Positions 1 through 7,994 of a stretch of DNA of 33,851 nucleotides are shown in pieces (within the stretch, counting starts at the first letter, position 1; each line of letters begins with the position of its first letter). Made by a program: the position numbers and the translations under genes. Under the pieces are notes generated by a model, which made no database searches, was not told the DNA's origin, and saw only the letters and a list, made by a program, of their open reading frames with translations. The DNA is from Clostridia bacterium. Lineage in GTDB: Bacteria > Bacillota > Clostridia > Oscillospirales > CAG-272. The DNA is taken from NCBI GenBank assembly GCA_017550115.1, contig JAFYLR010000045.1, positions 1-33,851 of the forward strand, read 5' to 3'.

Positions 1-91
1 ATTAGTATATAATAATATTGTTAATTCACTGTGAATTTTCGCGTTTTTTGTCAAAAAAGAATAAAGAAATGAACTAAAAGATAAAAAGGTC

Positions 92-119
92 TTGAATTTG
101 TGTTAATTTATGATAAAAT
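92..119 (+). promoter_or_regulatory. Predicted sigma-A promoter of hprK
   Basis: A -35 TTGAAT (92-97) and a -10 TAAAAT (114-119) are separated by 16 bp. They lie 25 bp upstream of the hprK start codon, and a good Shine-Dalgarno (AGGTGGAG, 131-138) lies between. The rest of the first 90 bases is AT-rich and shows no gene. Confidence 0.5.
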
Positions 120-144
120 AAAAATAAGAAAGGTGGAGTGAGAT

Positions 145-1083
145 ATGGAAGAGATTTATTCGATAAAACTAAGCAGTATTATAAAAAGACTTGGATTAAA
201 GGAAATATATCTGCCTTCAGACGCCGAAAATATCGAGATAACGAGCCCTGACGTTGAGAGACCGGGACTTGTACTTACAGGATTTTTCGAAAATTTTGAA
301 AGAAACAGAATTCAGATTATAGGTAGAGCCGAGAACGCATATCTCGAAGGTCTTGACAGCGTGCAAAGAGCTATCCACGTTGAAAACTATATGAAAACCA
401 AGCCCGTCGCTTTAATATTCTCTTCAGATCTCCCTATTTTTGAGGAAATTTTGGAATATGCAAAGATAAATGAGGTCCCTGTACTTTCAAGTACTCAAAG
501 AACAAGTGCATTACTTGCTGCACTTATAGCATATCTGCACGTAGAGCTTGCTCCCCGCATAACGCGGCACGGTGTTCTTGTAGAGGCATATGGTGAAGGT
601 ATCCTGATCCTCGGCGACAGCGGTGTCGGTAAAAGCGAAACAGCTATTGAGCTTGTAAAAAGAGGCCATCGACTGATCGCAGACGACGCTGTCGAGATCA
701 AAAGAGTATCATCAACAACGCTTGTCGGCAGTGCCCCCGCAATCATCAGACACTATGTTGAGCTTCGAGGCATCGGCATCGTAGATATAAAACGACTTTT
801 CGGTATGGGATCGGTCAAAGATACAGAAAAAATAGATCTTGTAGTCAAGCTTGAGCCTTGGGTACAGGGTAAGATGTATGACAGACTCGGTCTTGATAAC
901 GAGACTATAGATATCCTCGGCATAGAGGTACCTTGTATAACGATTCCCGTAAGACCGGGACGCAACCTTGCCATTATACTTGAAATTGCGGCAATGAACA
1001 ACCGTCAAAAGCGTATGGGGTACAATACTGCTCTCGAGTTTAACAAACAGCTCATGGCTCAAATGGGTATGCAAGAAGAATAA
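145..1083 (+). CDS. hprK: HPr kinase/phosphorylase
   Basis: Bifunctional cytoplasmic enzyme that phosphorylates HPr on its regulatory serine using ATP or PPi and also reverses the reaction; it is the sensor of carbon catabolite control in Firmicutes. The 312-residue length is normal for the family. An N-terminal domain (about 1-130) precedes the kinase domain, where the P-loop GDSGVGKS sits at residues 157-164. The family signature around YVELRGIGIVDI (204-215) and the C-terminal PVRPGRNLA segment (268-276) are both present. The start at 145 is supported by AGGTGGAG seven bases upstream. The gene is monocistronic here, with its own promoter and a strong terminator directly after it. The usual neighbours lgt or a phosphatase are absent. 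Confidence 0.96.
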   Translation: MEEIYSIKLSSIIKRLGLKEIYLPSDAENIEITSPDVERPGLVLTGFFENFERNRIQIIGRAENAYLEGLDSVQRAIHVENYMKTKPVALIFSSDLPIFEEILEYAKINEVPVLSSTQRTSALLAALIAYLHVELAPRITRHGVLVEAYGEGILILGDSGVGKSETAIELVKRGHRLIADDAVEIKRVSSTTLVGSAPAIIRHYVELRGIGIVDIKRLFGMGSVKDTEKIDLVVKLEPWVQGKMYDRLGLDNETIDILGIEVPCITIPVRPGRNLAIILEIAAMNNRQKRMGYNTALEFNKQLMAQMGMQEE

Positions 1084-1094
1084 AATCAAATAAC

Positions 1095-1123
1095 AAAAAG
1101 GCGACCGCCACGGTCGCCTTTTT
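1095..1123. terminator. Bidirectional intrinsic terminator, hprK / LysR
   Basis: A perfect 13-bp stem (1095-1107 with 1111-1123) has a 3-base loop, and its outer arms are A5/T5, so it can terminate both the rightward hprK transcript and the leftward LysR transcript that ends at 1134. Confidence 0.9.
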
Positions 1124-1133
1124 GTTTTATCCC

Positions 1134-2024
1134 CTACATCGAAAATTCCTTTTCTTTTATATACTCAATAAGAGCCGAGAAGCTCTCACCTATCCATTTG
1201 TTCCTATGATAAATAAGCTGCTTCCAAATATTCACCCGAACGTCCTTTACATCAAGATAAATCAATTCTCCCTGCTCCACCAGAGCTTCAGTAACAAAGT
1301 CAGGCAAAAACGATATACCAACCCCGCTGCACAATATTTCGGCTATAAGATCGGTTCTGCCTATCTCAAGAACAGGCTGTATCTCTATTGATTGTCGAGC
1401 CATCTCCTCATCAAAAGCTCTTCTATATCCCATCCCCTTCTCGGTCAAAATAAAAGGCTTATCCGCTATATCCTTTATAGATAACTCTTTATCGGTTGCG
1501 TACTCGGAATTCTTGCCCGTAACAAAATGCATACCAACAAATTCTTCTTTTGCTATAACGTAATTATTTTGATATATATGGTTATCAAGCGTCAGCATAA
1601 TATCCGCTTCATTGTGGTCAAGCATACGAAACATATCTTCTGTATCGGCAGTAGTGAACTTAAGAGATATTCCGGGATATTTGTTATGGAAATCAACGTA
1701 ATTTGATTTTATCATATCCTCACATACGGAATCTGGCGTCACTATATGAATACACCCCGTAAGAGAACGCGCCGAATATAAGTTCTGGTTAAATTCGTCT
1801 GTCATACGACTTATCCTATGCGCAAAATCAAGGACTTCTCTTCCTTTCTGAGTAAGGTTTATCGTATGGTTTATCCGCTCGATCAAAAGGCACCCTAGTT
1901 CGTCCTCAAGCTGTTTAATCTGAAAAGAAACCGTTGATTGAGAATAACCCAACACTTTTGCGGCTTTTGTAAAGCTTCCAAGCTCTGCAACTTGAATAAA
2001 TGTTATCAGATTTCTTATTTCCAT
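1134..2024 (-). CDS. LysR-family transcriptional regulator
   Basis: A 296-residue LysR-type regulator. The N-terminal winged helix-turn-helix (about residues 1-60) has the classic family pattern: FTKAAKVLGYSQSTVSFQIKQLE followed by LIERINHTINLTQKG. Residues from about 90 to 290 form the periplasmic-binding-protein-like effector domain, with VTPDSVCEDMI at its start and VGISFLPDFVTEALV near the end. The ATG at 2024 has a GGGGA Shine-Dalgarno eight bases upstream. It is divergently transcribed from the PLP lyase at 2157, and by the usual logic of this family it probably regulates that gene in response to its substrate or a related amino acid. The effector is unknown. A dyad in the shared intergenic region fits a LysR binding site. 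Confidence 0.93.
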   Translation of the reverse strand: MEIRNLITFIQVAELGSFTKAAKVLGYSQSTVSFQIKQLEDELGCLLIERINHTINLTQKGREVLDFAHRISRMTDEFNQNLYSARSLTGCIHIVTPDSVCEDMIKSNYVDFHNKYPGISLKFTTADTEDMFRMLDHNEADIMLTLDNHIYQNNYVIAKEEFVGMHFVTGKNSEYATDKELSIKDIADKPFILTEKGMGYRRAFDEEMARQSIEIQPVLEIGRTDLIAEILCSGVGISFLPDFVTEALVEQGELIYLDVKDVRVNIWKQLIYHRNKWIGESFSALIEYIKEKEFSM

Positions 2025-2053
2025 ATAACGATCCCCTTTTTATAAAATTTTGT

Positions 2054-2068
2054 ATCGATTTTTTCGAT
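2054..2068. promoter_or_regulatory. Candidate LysR-type operator (T-N11-A dyad)
   Basis: A perfect inverted repeat, ATCGA-N5-TCGAT, contains the LysR-family consensus T-N11-A (T2055, A2067). Its centre, about 2061, is near -65 from the predicted start of the rightward promoter and about 37 bp upstream of the LysR start codon, the usual place for the recognition site of an autoregulating LysR activator. Binding is inferred, not shown. Confidence 0.55.
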
Positions 2069-2090
2069 GACAAACATTAAAAACATCTAT

Positions 2091-2119
2091 TTGACTAATG
2101 ATTGATAATATTATATACT
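2091..2119 (+). promoter_or_regulatory. Predicted sigma-A promoter of the PLP lyase gene
   Basis: TTGACT (2091-2096) and TATACT (2114-2119) are 17 bp apart. An overlapping TATAAT at 2119-2124 is an alternative -10 but would give a poor 22-bp spacer. The predicted start of transcription is about 2126, and the start codon at 2157 has GGAGG just upstream. Confidence 0.65.
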
Positions 2120-2156
2120 ATAATATGACAAAAGACAAGATATTTCGGAGGAAAAT

Positions 2157-3605
2157 ATGCCTAAAATAAAATTTTACAACAGACCCGAAGTGCCTATGGA
2201 GATGCACAAGGTTAAAATAGTTCAAAAACTCACTCTGCTCCCCGCGAAAGAGCGTCTTAGCAAGATGAAAGAAGCCGGCTTTAACACCTTTATGCTTCAT
2301 AACGGTGATATCTTTATGGATATGCTGACAGACTCGGGCGTTAACGCGATGAGTGATAATATGCAGTCGGCAATGCTGCGAGCTGACGATGCTTATGCCG
2401 GAAGTGAAACGTTTTATCGTATGCGAGACAAGCTTGAGGAGATATTCGGCATAAAATATCTCCTGCCTACGCATCAAGGTCGTGCTTGTGAACATATAAT
2501 CGCTCAGCATTTTGTAAAACCCGGAAACTGCATCATAATGAACTATCATTTTACAACGTCAAAAGCACACGTAACACGTCTGGGTGCTCACGTTGAAGAA
2601 CTGATAAGAGACGAAGGGCTCATCGCAAAAAGCTCCCTGCCCTTTAAGGGAAATATAGACATAGATAAAGTCAAAGCCTGCATAGAAAAAGAAGGTGCAG
2701 ACAATATCGCATACATAAGAATCGAAGCAGGTACAAACCTGATCGGCGGTCAGCCGATCTCATATGAAAACATGAAAGAGGCTACAGAGCTCGCAAAAGC
2801 AAACGGGATACTCACTATCCTTGACGCTTCTCTTCTTCAGGACAACCTCTATTTCATCAAGACCCGCGAAGAATCCATGAAAGATAAATCCATAGCAGAG
2901 ATAACAAGAATGATTGCCGATCTGTTCGACATCATCTATTTCTCGGGACGTAAATTTGGATTCGGACGTGGCGGCGGAATTTTAGTGCGTGACGAGAACC
3001 TCTTCCACGAGATGGAGGACTACATAACTATGTTTGAAGGATTCCTTACATATGGAGGTATGTCCGTTAAGGAAATGGAAGCTATGATAGTCGGATTTGA
3101 TGAAACTATGGATCTTGACATAATCTCTCAGGGTCCGCAGTTTATTGACCATTGTGTACGCGAGCTTGACGCCTGCGGAGTTCCTATGATAACCCCCGGA
3201 GGAGGTCTTGGTGCTCATATGAACGCACGAGAGATCGTTTCGCACATTCCTTCCGAACAGTATCCTGCCGGCTCACTTGTTGCCGCGCTCTATCTCTGTG
3301 GCGGAATTCGAGGAATGGAGAGAGGAACGCTTTCCGAGGAACGCAATCCCGACGGAACGGAACATATCGCATCTGTTGAGATGGTTCGTCTTGCCTTCCC
3401 CCGTAGAGTTTTCACACTCTCACAGACAGAATACGTCATCGACAGAGTTAAATGGCTTTATGACCACCGTCATCTTATCGGTGGACTTCGTTTTGTTCGC
3501 GAGCCTAAAACGCTTCGTTTCTTCACAGGCATGCTTGAACCCGTGTCCGATTGGCCCGAAAAGCTGGTCGAAGCTTATATTGCTGATTTCGGCGAAGATC
3601 AATAA
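2157..3605 (+). CDS. Tyrosine phenol-lyase/tryptophanase-family PLP enzyme
   Basis: A 482-residue fold-type I PLP enzyme of the beta-eliminating lyase family (tryptophanase, tyrosine phenol-lyase). By alignment from memory with Citrobacter tyrosine phenol-lyase, these residues correspond: Tyr80 (TPL Tyr71), Arg109 in THQGR (Arg100), Thr133 (Thr124), Asn194 (Asn185), Asp223 (Asp214), Schiff-base Lys266 (Lys257), Arg389 in MERG (Arg381) and Arg411 (Arg404). Thr124 and Arg381 contact the phenol hydroxyl in TPL, and tryptophanase lacks the Arg, so this enzyme leans towards TPL. Two cofactor-pocket positions differ: TPL Arg217 is Leu226 and Lys256 is Arg265. It may therefore cleave tyrosine or tryptophan to phenol or indole plus pyruvate and ammonia, or may have a different substrate. 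The ATG follows GGAGG. Automated pipelines would probably call it tryptophanase. Confidence 0.85.
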   Translation: MPKIKFYNRPEVPMEMHKVKIVQKLTLLPAKERLSKMKEAGFNTFMLHNGDIFMDMLTDSGVNAMSDNMQSAMLRADDAYAGSETFYRMRDKLEEIFGIKYLLPTHQGRACEHIIAQHFVKPGNCIIMNYHFTTSKAHVTRLGAHVEELIRDEGLIAKSSLPFKGNIDIDKVKACIEKEGADNIAYIRIEAGTNLIGGQPISYENMKEATELAKANGILTILDASLLQDNLYFIKTREESMKDKSIAEITRMIADLFDIIYFSGRKFGFGRGGGILVRDENLFHEMEDYITMFEGFLTYGGMSVKEMEAMIVGFDETMDLDIISQGPQFIDHCVRELDACGVPMITPGGGLGAHMNAREIVSHIPSEQYPAGSLVAALYLCGGIRGMERGTLSEERNPDGTEHIASVEMVRLAFPRRVFTLSQTEYVIDRVKWLYDHRHLIGGLRFVREPKTLRFFTGMLEPVSDWPEKLVEAYIADFGEDQ

Positions 3606-3607
3606 TA

Positions 3608-3653
3608 AAAAAACAGCGATGACTCACAAAAATGTGAGTCATCGCTGTTTTTT
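3608..3653. terminator. Bidirectional intrinsic terminator, PLP lyase / recR
   Basis: A perfect 21-bp stem including A6/T6 ends (3608-3628 with 3633-3653) has an AAAA loop. It sits between the convergent PLP lyase (+) and recR (-) genes and can serve both. Confidence 0.93.
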
Positions 3654-3671
3654 ATGTTTTTTAGTTGAAGA

Positions 3672-4271
3672 TCATACGTCTCTTCTGCCCTCTAAGGCAC
3701 GATAAAGAGTAACCTCATCTGCATATTCGAGATCTCCTCCGACAGGCACACCATAAGCCAATCTTGTAACGATAATGCCAAGAGGCTTCAAAAGTCTTGA
3801 AAGATACATTGCCGTAGCCTCTCCTTCAACCGTCGGGTTCGTAGCAATAATTATCTCCTTGACCTCACTATCCTCACATCTTGCGAGAAGCTCCTTTATT
3901 TTCAATTTGTCGGGCGTCACACCACTCATAGGCGAAATAACCCCATGCAAAACGTGATACATTCCCTTAAATTCTCGCACTCTTTCAAGCACTAAAACCG
4001 CCCTCGGATCTTCCAGAACGCAAATAGTTGAACGATCACGCGTATCATCTGCGCATATATCGCAAATATCCTTATCGGTCAAATTCTGACAAATAGGACA
4101 AAGGTGTATTTTTGTCTTTGCCTCTTTTATTGCACAAGCAAATTCATTTGCCTGCTCATCTGTCATATCAAGCACGGAGAACGCTAATCTGAGAGCCGTC
4201 TTTCTGCCGATTCCCGGCAGCCTTCCGAATTGCTCCGCAAGTTTGGTGAGCGGTTCTATATGGTCTGCCAT
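3672..4271 (-). CDS. recR: Recombination mediator RecR
   Basis: RecF-pathway protein that, with RecO and RecF, helps load RecA on gapped DNA. The 199 residues are typical. An N-terminal helix-hairpin-helix ([17 protein letters not shown], about 15-31) is followed by the C4 zinc motif Cys58, Cys61, Cys70, Cys73, and a Toprim domain (about 80-175) beginning at [11 protein letters not shown] place the start at the ATG at 4271, because it overlaps the TGA of ybaB by one base (TGATG), a typical coupled arrangement; a TTG three bases upstream would add one residue. It is the last gene of the dnaX-ybaB-recR unit. Confidence 0.96.
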   Translation of the reverse strand: MADHIEPLTKLAEQFGRLPGIGRKTALRLAFSVLDMTDEQANEFACAIKEAKTKIHLCPICQNLTDKDICDICADDTRDRSTICVLEDPRAVLVLERVREFKGMYHVLHGVISPMSGVTPDKLKIKELLARCEDSEVKEIIIATNPTVEGEATAMYLSRLLKPLGIIVTRLAYGVPVGGDLEYADEVTLYRALEGRRDV

Positions 4272-4615
4272 CAAAACATACCCGGCATACCGAGACTGCC
4301 CGTTACCTTCTGCATCTCAGCACTGTTCGTTTCTTCAACTCTCTTAATAGCTTCATTCACCGCCGCCACAAGAATATCGGACAATGTTTCAACGTCATCT
4401 GGATCTACGATCTCCGGTTTTATATCTATTGCAAGTATCTCTTTTTTTCCGTTGATCTTTACTCCAACAACTCCGCCGCCTGCACTTATATCGTATTCTC
4501 TTTCATCAAGTTCAGCCTGCAGAGTTTCCATATCCTCCTGCATTTTCTGAGCCTGCTTGAGCATCGCCTGCATATTCTGAGGTCCGCCCATACTCTTCGG
4601 TATATTTGCTTTCAT
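4271..4615 (-). CDS. YbaB/EbfC-family nucleoid-associated protein
   Basis: A 114-residue DNA-binding protein of the YbaB/EbfC family, small homodimers that bind DNA and are almost always encoded between dnaX and recR, as here. The N-terminus is a charged helix rich in Met, Gln and Lys ([20 protein letters not shown]), followed by the conserved beta segment [20 protein letters not shown] and an acidic [16 protein letters not shown] segment. It starts 18 bp after the dnaX stop and overlaps the recR start by one base, so the three are very probably co-translated from one message. Confidence 0.95.
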   Translation of the reverse strand: MKANIPKSMGGPQNMQAMLKQAQKMQEDMETLQAELDEREYDISAGGGVVGVKINGKKEILAIDIKPEIVDPDDVETLSDILVAAVNEAIKRVEETNSAEMQKVTGSLGMPGMF

Positions 4616-4633
4616 TTTGAAATCCTCCGTTAT

Positions 4634-6223
4634 TTATAAATCGTTGTCTTTAATTATCTCTTCTATATTTTCCCGTCCCTCATCGATAAGATCGTTATCG
4701 TGCGAAACCTCAAAAATAATATTCGCTTCGTTGAGCTGACGTTTTTCATATGTGGAAAGAACTGCTATAAGATTATCGACAGTATTTTTTCTGGCTTTTA
4801 CCATATTGCAAGAAAAGTCGCTTTCAAACCTCAATACTATATTACCATCTTCGTTTCGGTATATTTTAGATCCCTTAAGGAAGCCTGATAGCATCGGATC
4901 TCCTTTGCATATCTTCTCAAGAGCCTCTGCCCAATAAAGCAAAACCTTTTTCTTGCCCGTAAATGCAGCTTTTTCTGCAGGAACAGTTTCTGCGACAACT
5001 ACCGGCTTCTCGAGTTGTTCTGTCTTTACTTCTTCAGGCTTGTCTTTCGTCGTAACAGAAGAAATCGAATATTGTCCCGCCTCAAGCCTGTCCTCTATTG
5101 CCGAAATTCTCGCCATAAGTGATTCATTTGAAGAATCGAGCGACGCATCGCACATACGGATCAAGGTCATTTCAGCACAAAGTCGGGCAGAAGATGTCGA
5201 TTTTTGCATTGAATACAACGTTTGTTCAAGAAGCGTACAATGGAATAGGAGAGTCTCTCTATCAAAAAGATTTGCGATCTTTTCAGTTAATTCCAATTCA
5301 CTTTCTGTCAAATCAAGATATTTTCCTGCATTTTTCGCAGTTTTGAGTACCAACATATCGCGGTAAAAAGCAAGTATGTCCTGCCAAAATACAGTTATAT
5401 CCTTAGAAGAGGAAACAATCTCTCCTATCTCACCGAAAATTGCTTCAAAATCCTTATCGGCGACAGCTTTTACAATACGAGCCGTGCTTTCTCTCCCGCC
5501 TATTCCAACCATCTCAGCAACAAGTGCCTCTGTTATCTCTTTTCTTGCTCCTGCACAGAGTTCAAGCAAACTTATTGCATCTCTCATACCACCCATAGCA
5601 AGCTTACCAAGGAGCTGAGCCGCACTTTTCTGAAGCATTATTCCTTCGTCGTTTGCTATCCTAATAAGACGCTCGGTCAGAACAGGAATAGATATTCTTC
5701 TGAAGTCAAACCTCTGACAGCGGGAAATGATCGTTGACGGAAGCTTATGAAGCTCTGTCGTTGCTAGAATAAAAACAACATGAGACGGGGGCTCTTCGAG
5801 GGTTTTAAGCAAAGCGTTAAACGCACTTGTTGAGAGCATATGTACCTCGTCAACAATATAAACCCTATATTTCAACATGGATGGTGAATAAACCACTTCA
5901 TCTCTGATGTCTCTTATATTATCAACACCGTTGTTTGAAGCTGCGTCCATCTCAAGAACGTCAGTGGCCGCCCCCGAATCGATAGCAAGACAGGACGGGC
6001 ATTTGCAACAAGGACTGCCATCAACAGGGGATTCACAGTTGATCGCCTTTGCTAAAATTTTTGCACAGGTTGTTTTTCCCGTTCCTCTCGAACCGCAAAA
6101 AAGGTAGGCATGCGAAAACTTTCCGGTCTCGCATTCATATTTGAGAACAGAAGTAATATGCTCCTGACCGCATACGTCATCAAACGTAGCCGGCCGCCAT
6201 TTGCGATAGAGAGCCTGATGCAC
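4634..6223 (-). CDS. dnaX: DNA polymerase III subunit gamma/tau
   Basis: Clamp-loader ATPase that opens the beta clamp and organises the replisome. From the proposed start the protein is 529 residues and begins MHQALYRKWRP, the canonical family N-terminus. The Walker A motif GSRGTGKT is at 44-51, the zinc-binding cysteines are Cys63, Cys72, Cys75 and Cys78, Walker B is VYIVDEVH (121-128), and the ISRCQRFDFRR arginine-finger region begins near 166. The region from about 370 on is variable, as in other tau C-termini. I chose the GTG at 6223 because AGGTG lies seven bases upstream; the reading frame stays open 16 codons further upstream, but that part is unlike the family. No A-AAA-AAG slippery heptamer is visible in frame, so a gamma form by frameshifting is not indicated. 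Confidence 0.95.
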   Translation of the reverse strand: MHQALYRKWRPATFDDVCGQEHITSVLKYECETGKFSHAYLFCGSRGTGKTTCAKILAKAINCESPVDGSPCCKCPSCLAIDSGAATDVLEMDAASNNGVDNIRDIRDEVVYSPSMLKYRVYIVDEVHMLSTSAFNALLKTLEEPPSHVVFILATTELHKLPSTIISRCQRFDFRRISIPVLTERLIRIANDEGIMLQKSAAQLLGKLAMGGMRDAISLLELCAGARKEITEALVAEMVGIGGRESTARIVKAVADKDFEAIFGEIGEIVSSSKDITVFWQDILAFYRDMLVLKTAKNAGKYLDLTESELELTEKIANLFDRETLLFHCTLLEQTLYSMQKSTSSARLCAEMTLIRMCDASLDSSNESLMARISAIEDRLEAGQYSISSVTTKDKPEEVKTEQLEKPVVVAETVPAEKAAFTGKKKVLLYWAEALEKICKGDPMLSGFLKGSKIYRNEDGNIVLRFESDFSCNMVKARKNTVDNLIAVLSTYEKRQLNEANIIFEVSHDNDLIDEGRENIEEIIKDNDL

Positions 6224-6250
6224 AGAAAAACACCTCGCTTTATAAAAAAT

Positions 6251-6550
6251 CAAGCTGCAAAATAAGACCATACACCTTAAGATCGAATCTCAGAAGCACG
6301 CGCATCCCGAAGTCACTGCTCAAAGCAGGCTGCCTTGCGGCACATCGGGGATACTGCTTAATGCTGCTTGGTTCCCCACCTGACATGGTTCACAGCTCCC
6401 GATCGCGCAAGACCCGCTTCTCAACACAATAACGCACGGTGCAATCGTACCTCTTCGACCCTCAAAAAAGGGATTCACCCCTGCTTTAGCGGATTTCAGG
6501 TTCAGGGCTCCGCTATGTCCCCGGCTAGTATGGCCTTATTTCACAGCTTG
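6251..6550 (-). ncRNA. ffs: Large bacterial signal recognition particle RNA (scRNA, SRP RNA)
   Basis: RNA scaffold of the signal recognition particle, which targets membrane and secreted proteins with Ffh. On the minus strand the domain IV core reads ACCATGTCAGGTGGGGAACC then AAGCAGCATTAAG, matching the Ffh-binding loop and GGAA tetraloop of Bacillus scRNA. The 5' half carries the Alu-domain segments TAGCCGGGGACATAGCGG and CCGCTAAAGCAGGGGTGAATCCC-like sequence seen in Firmicutes large SRP RNAs. The ends pair as 23 uninterrupted base pairs (6528-6550 with 6251-6273, three of them G-U). Position immediately upstream of dnaX is conserved in Bacillus and relatives. The mature ends are inferred from the helix; the predicted transcript start is about 28 bases further upstream, so 5' processing is likely. 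Confidence 0.95.
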
Positions 6551-6585
6551 TGTGAGTGAAAACAAACAATCACTTTCAGCTTAAT

Positions 6586-6614
6586 ATTATAACAGATTTT
6601 CACCCCTTTTGCAA
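6586..6614 (-). promoter_or_regulatory. Predicted sigma-A promoter of SRP RNA (and probably dnaX-ybaB-recR)
   Basis: On the minus strand, TTGCAA (6609-6614) and a perfect TATAAT (6586-6591) are exactly 17 bp apart. The expected start is near 6579. No other promoter is evident before dnaX, which begins only 28 bp after the SRP RNA. Confidence 0.75.
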
Positions 6615-6647
6615 GACCTTTATTAAAAATATTTGCAGACAAACTTA

Positions 6648-6676
6648 TTGACTTTTCACATATTATAACGTATAAT
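6648..6676 (+). promoter_or_regulatory. Predicted sigma-A promoter of the FAD oxidoreductase gene
   Basis: TTGACT (6648-6653) and TATAAT (6671-6676) are separated by 17 bp, and the start codon follows 45 bp later. It is divergent from the SRP RNA promoter, whose -35 is only 34 bp away. Confidence 0.75.
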
Positions 6677-6720
6677 ATAATGAATAAGATATTCACTCGG
6701 TCAAACAAAAAGGAGAAAAA

Positions 6721-7935
6721 ATGAGACATATTGAAGAAAGAATCAGCGTTCCCGTTAAAAATAAGTGTGATGTACTTGTAGCCGGCGGCGGTATTGCGGG
6801 TATATCGGCAGCTCTGGCTTCCGCAAGGCAAGGAAAAGATACTCTGCTTATCGAGAATGAATTTGCCCTCGGAGGTCTTGCGACTCTTGGTATAGTAACA
6901 ATATATCTTCCTATTTGTGATGGAGAAGGACATCAGATAATTTACGGCATCGGTGAAGAGCTTCTACGCCTTTCAATAAAATACGGAATAGAAGAAAGCG
7001 ATGCCGCTGTAATACCTGTCGCATGGCTTGAGAACGGAAGTGATGAAGACCGTAAAAAGCAGAGATTTCAAGTCCAATACAACCCAAATATGTATATTCT
7101 CGAGCTTGAAAAGTTACTGCTCGATGCAGGAGTTCGTATACTTTATGGAACAAAGATATGCGCTGTGAATATGTTGGGAGATCGCATCTCGGATGTAATA
7201 ATTGAAAACAAAAGCGGCAGAAGTGCTATTGAAGTAGGAACCGTTGTCGATTGCACGGGAGATGCTGACGTAGCTAAGCTATCGGGTGCCAAGACCGCAA
7301 CATTCTCCCAAGGTAATATACTTGCCGCATGGTATTATTATATGAGAGACGGCGAAAAACGTCTGAATATGCTCGGCTTCTGCGACATTCCCGATGATGA
7401 AAAAACAGAAGAAAACAAAGTTACTCTTTTGCATGAAAACCGCTTTAGCGGACTTGACGCAGAAGAATTGAGTCTGCAAATGCAGCTCTCGCACACACAA
7501 ACGCTCTCAGATTATAAAAGAAGGCGCGAAAAGAACAAAGATACCGAGATAACAATGCTCGCAACGATACCGCAGATACGAATGACAAGACGTATCGTAG
7601 GCGATATAGAGCTTGACACCTCGGATGACAAGAAATATTTTGAAGACAGTATAGGAATGACAGGCAACTGGAAAAAGCGAGGTCCTGTCTATGAAATCCC
7701 ATTCTCTGCGTTAAGGAGCGTAAATGTCAAAAATCTTCTCGCCGCAGGACGTTGCATTTCAGTCACTGATAATATGTGGGACGTAACAAGAGTAATTCCC
7801 ACCTGTGCCGTGACAGGAGAAGCTGCCGGGGTCGCTGCTGCGATGTTTGAAGATTTTTCAAATATCGACATCACAGCTCTCCAATCCGAGCTTCAAAAAA
7901 ACGGTGTTAAGCTACATACAAACGAAGTTTTATAA
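6721..7935 (+). CDS. FAD-dependent oxidoreductase (FAD_oxidored-like family)
   Basis: A 404-residue flavoprotein with an N-terminal Rossmann fold. The dinucleotide motif GGGIAG is at 22-27, the ribose-binding acidic residue is at the end of the second strand (Glu45 in TLLIE), and FALGGLATLG follows. The C-terminal flavin-contact segment LLAAGRCISVTDNMWDVTRVIP plus CAVTGEAAGVAAAM is typical of the FAD_oxidored (PF12831-type) group. No transmembrane segment or signal peptide is visible, so it is probably cytoplasmic. The substrate cannot be read from the sequence. AAAGGAG lies just before the ATG. The gene stands alone between its own promoter and a strong terminator, and no neighbouring pathway gene suggests its role. 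Confidence 0.85.
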   Translation: MRHIEERISVPVKNKCDVLVAGGGIAGISAALASARQGKDTLLIENEFALGGLATLGIVTIYLPICDGEGHQIIYGIGEELLRLSIKYGIEESDAAVIPVAWLENGSDEDRKKQRFQVQYNPNMYILELEKLLLDAGVRILYGTKICAVNMLGDRISDVIIENKSGRSAIEVGTVVDCTGDADVAKLSGAKTATFSQGNILAAWYYYMRDGEKRLNMLGFCDIPDDEKTEENKVTLLHENRFSGLDAEELSLQMQLSHTQTLSDYKRRREKNKDTEITMLATIPQIRMTRRIVGDIELDTSDDKKYFEDSIGMTGNWKKRGPVYEIPFSALRSVNVKNLLAAGRCISVTDNMWDVTRVIPTCAVTGEAAGVAAAMFEDFSNIDITALQSELQKNGVKLHTNEVL

Positions 7936-7952
7936 AACATAACATTCATAAC

Positions 7953-7988
7953 AAAAAGCTGTTGCAGAAAATACTGCAACAGCTTTTT
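7953..7988. terminator. Bidirectional intrinsic terminator, FAD oxidoreductase / glyQS
   Basis: A perfect 15-bp stem (7953-7967 with 7974-7988) with a 6-base loop has A5 and T6 ends. It lies between two convergent genes, and its right arm ends seven bases before the glyQS stop codon. Confidence 0.92.
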
Positions 7989-7994
7989 TATTTA

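Noticed and set aside
3277..3705. A 142-codon frame overlapping the end of the PLP lyase gene
   Set aside because: Out-of-frame overlap that also runs through the bidirectional terminator; no homology recognised.
4634..6223. Possible programmed frameshift in dnaX making a gamma form
   Set aside because: The only A-rich stretch on the minus strand (in the codons for GKKKV) is not in the X-XXY-YYZ register for -1 slippage, and no strong stem follows it.
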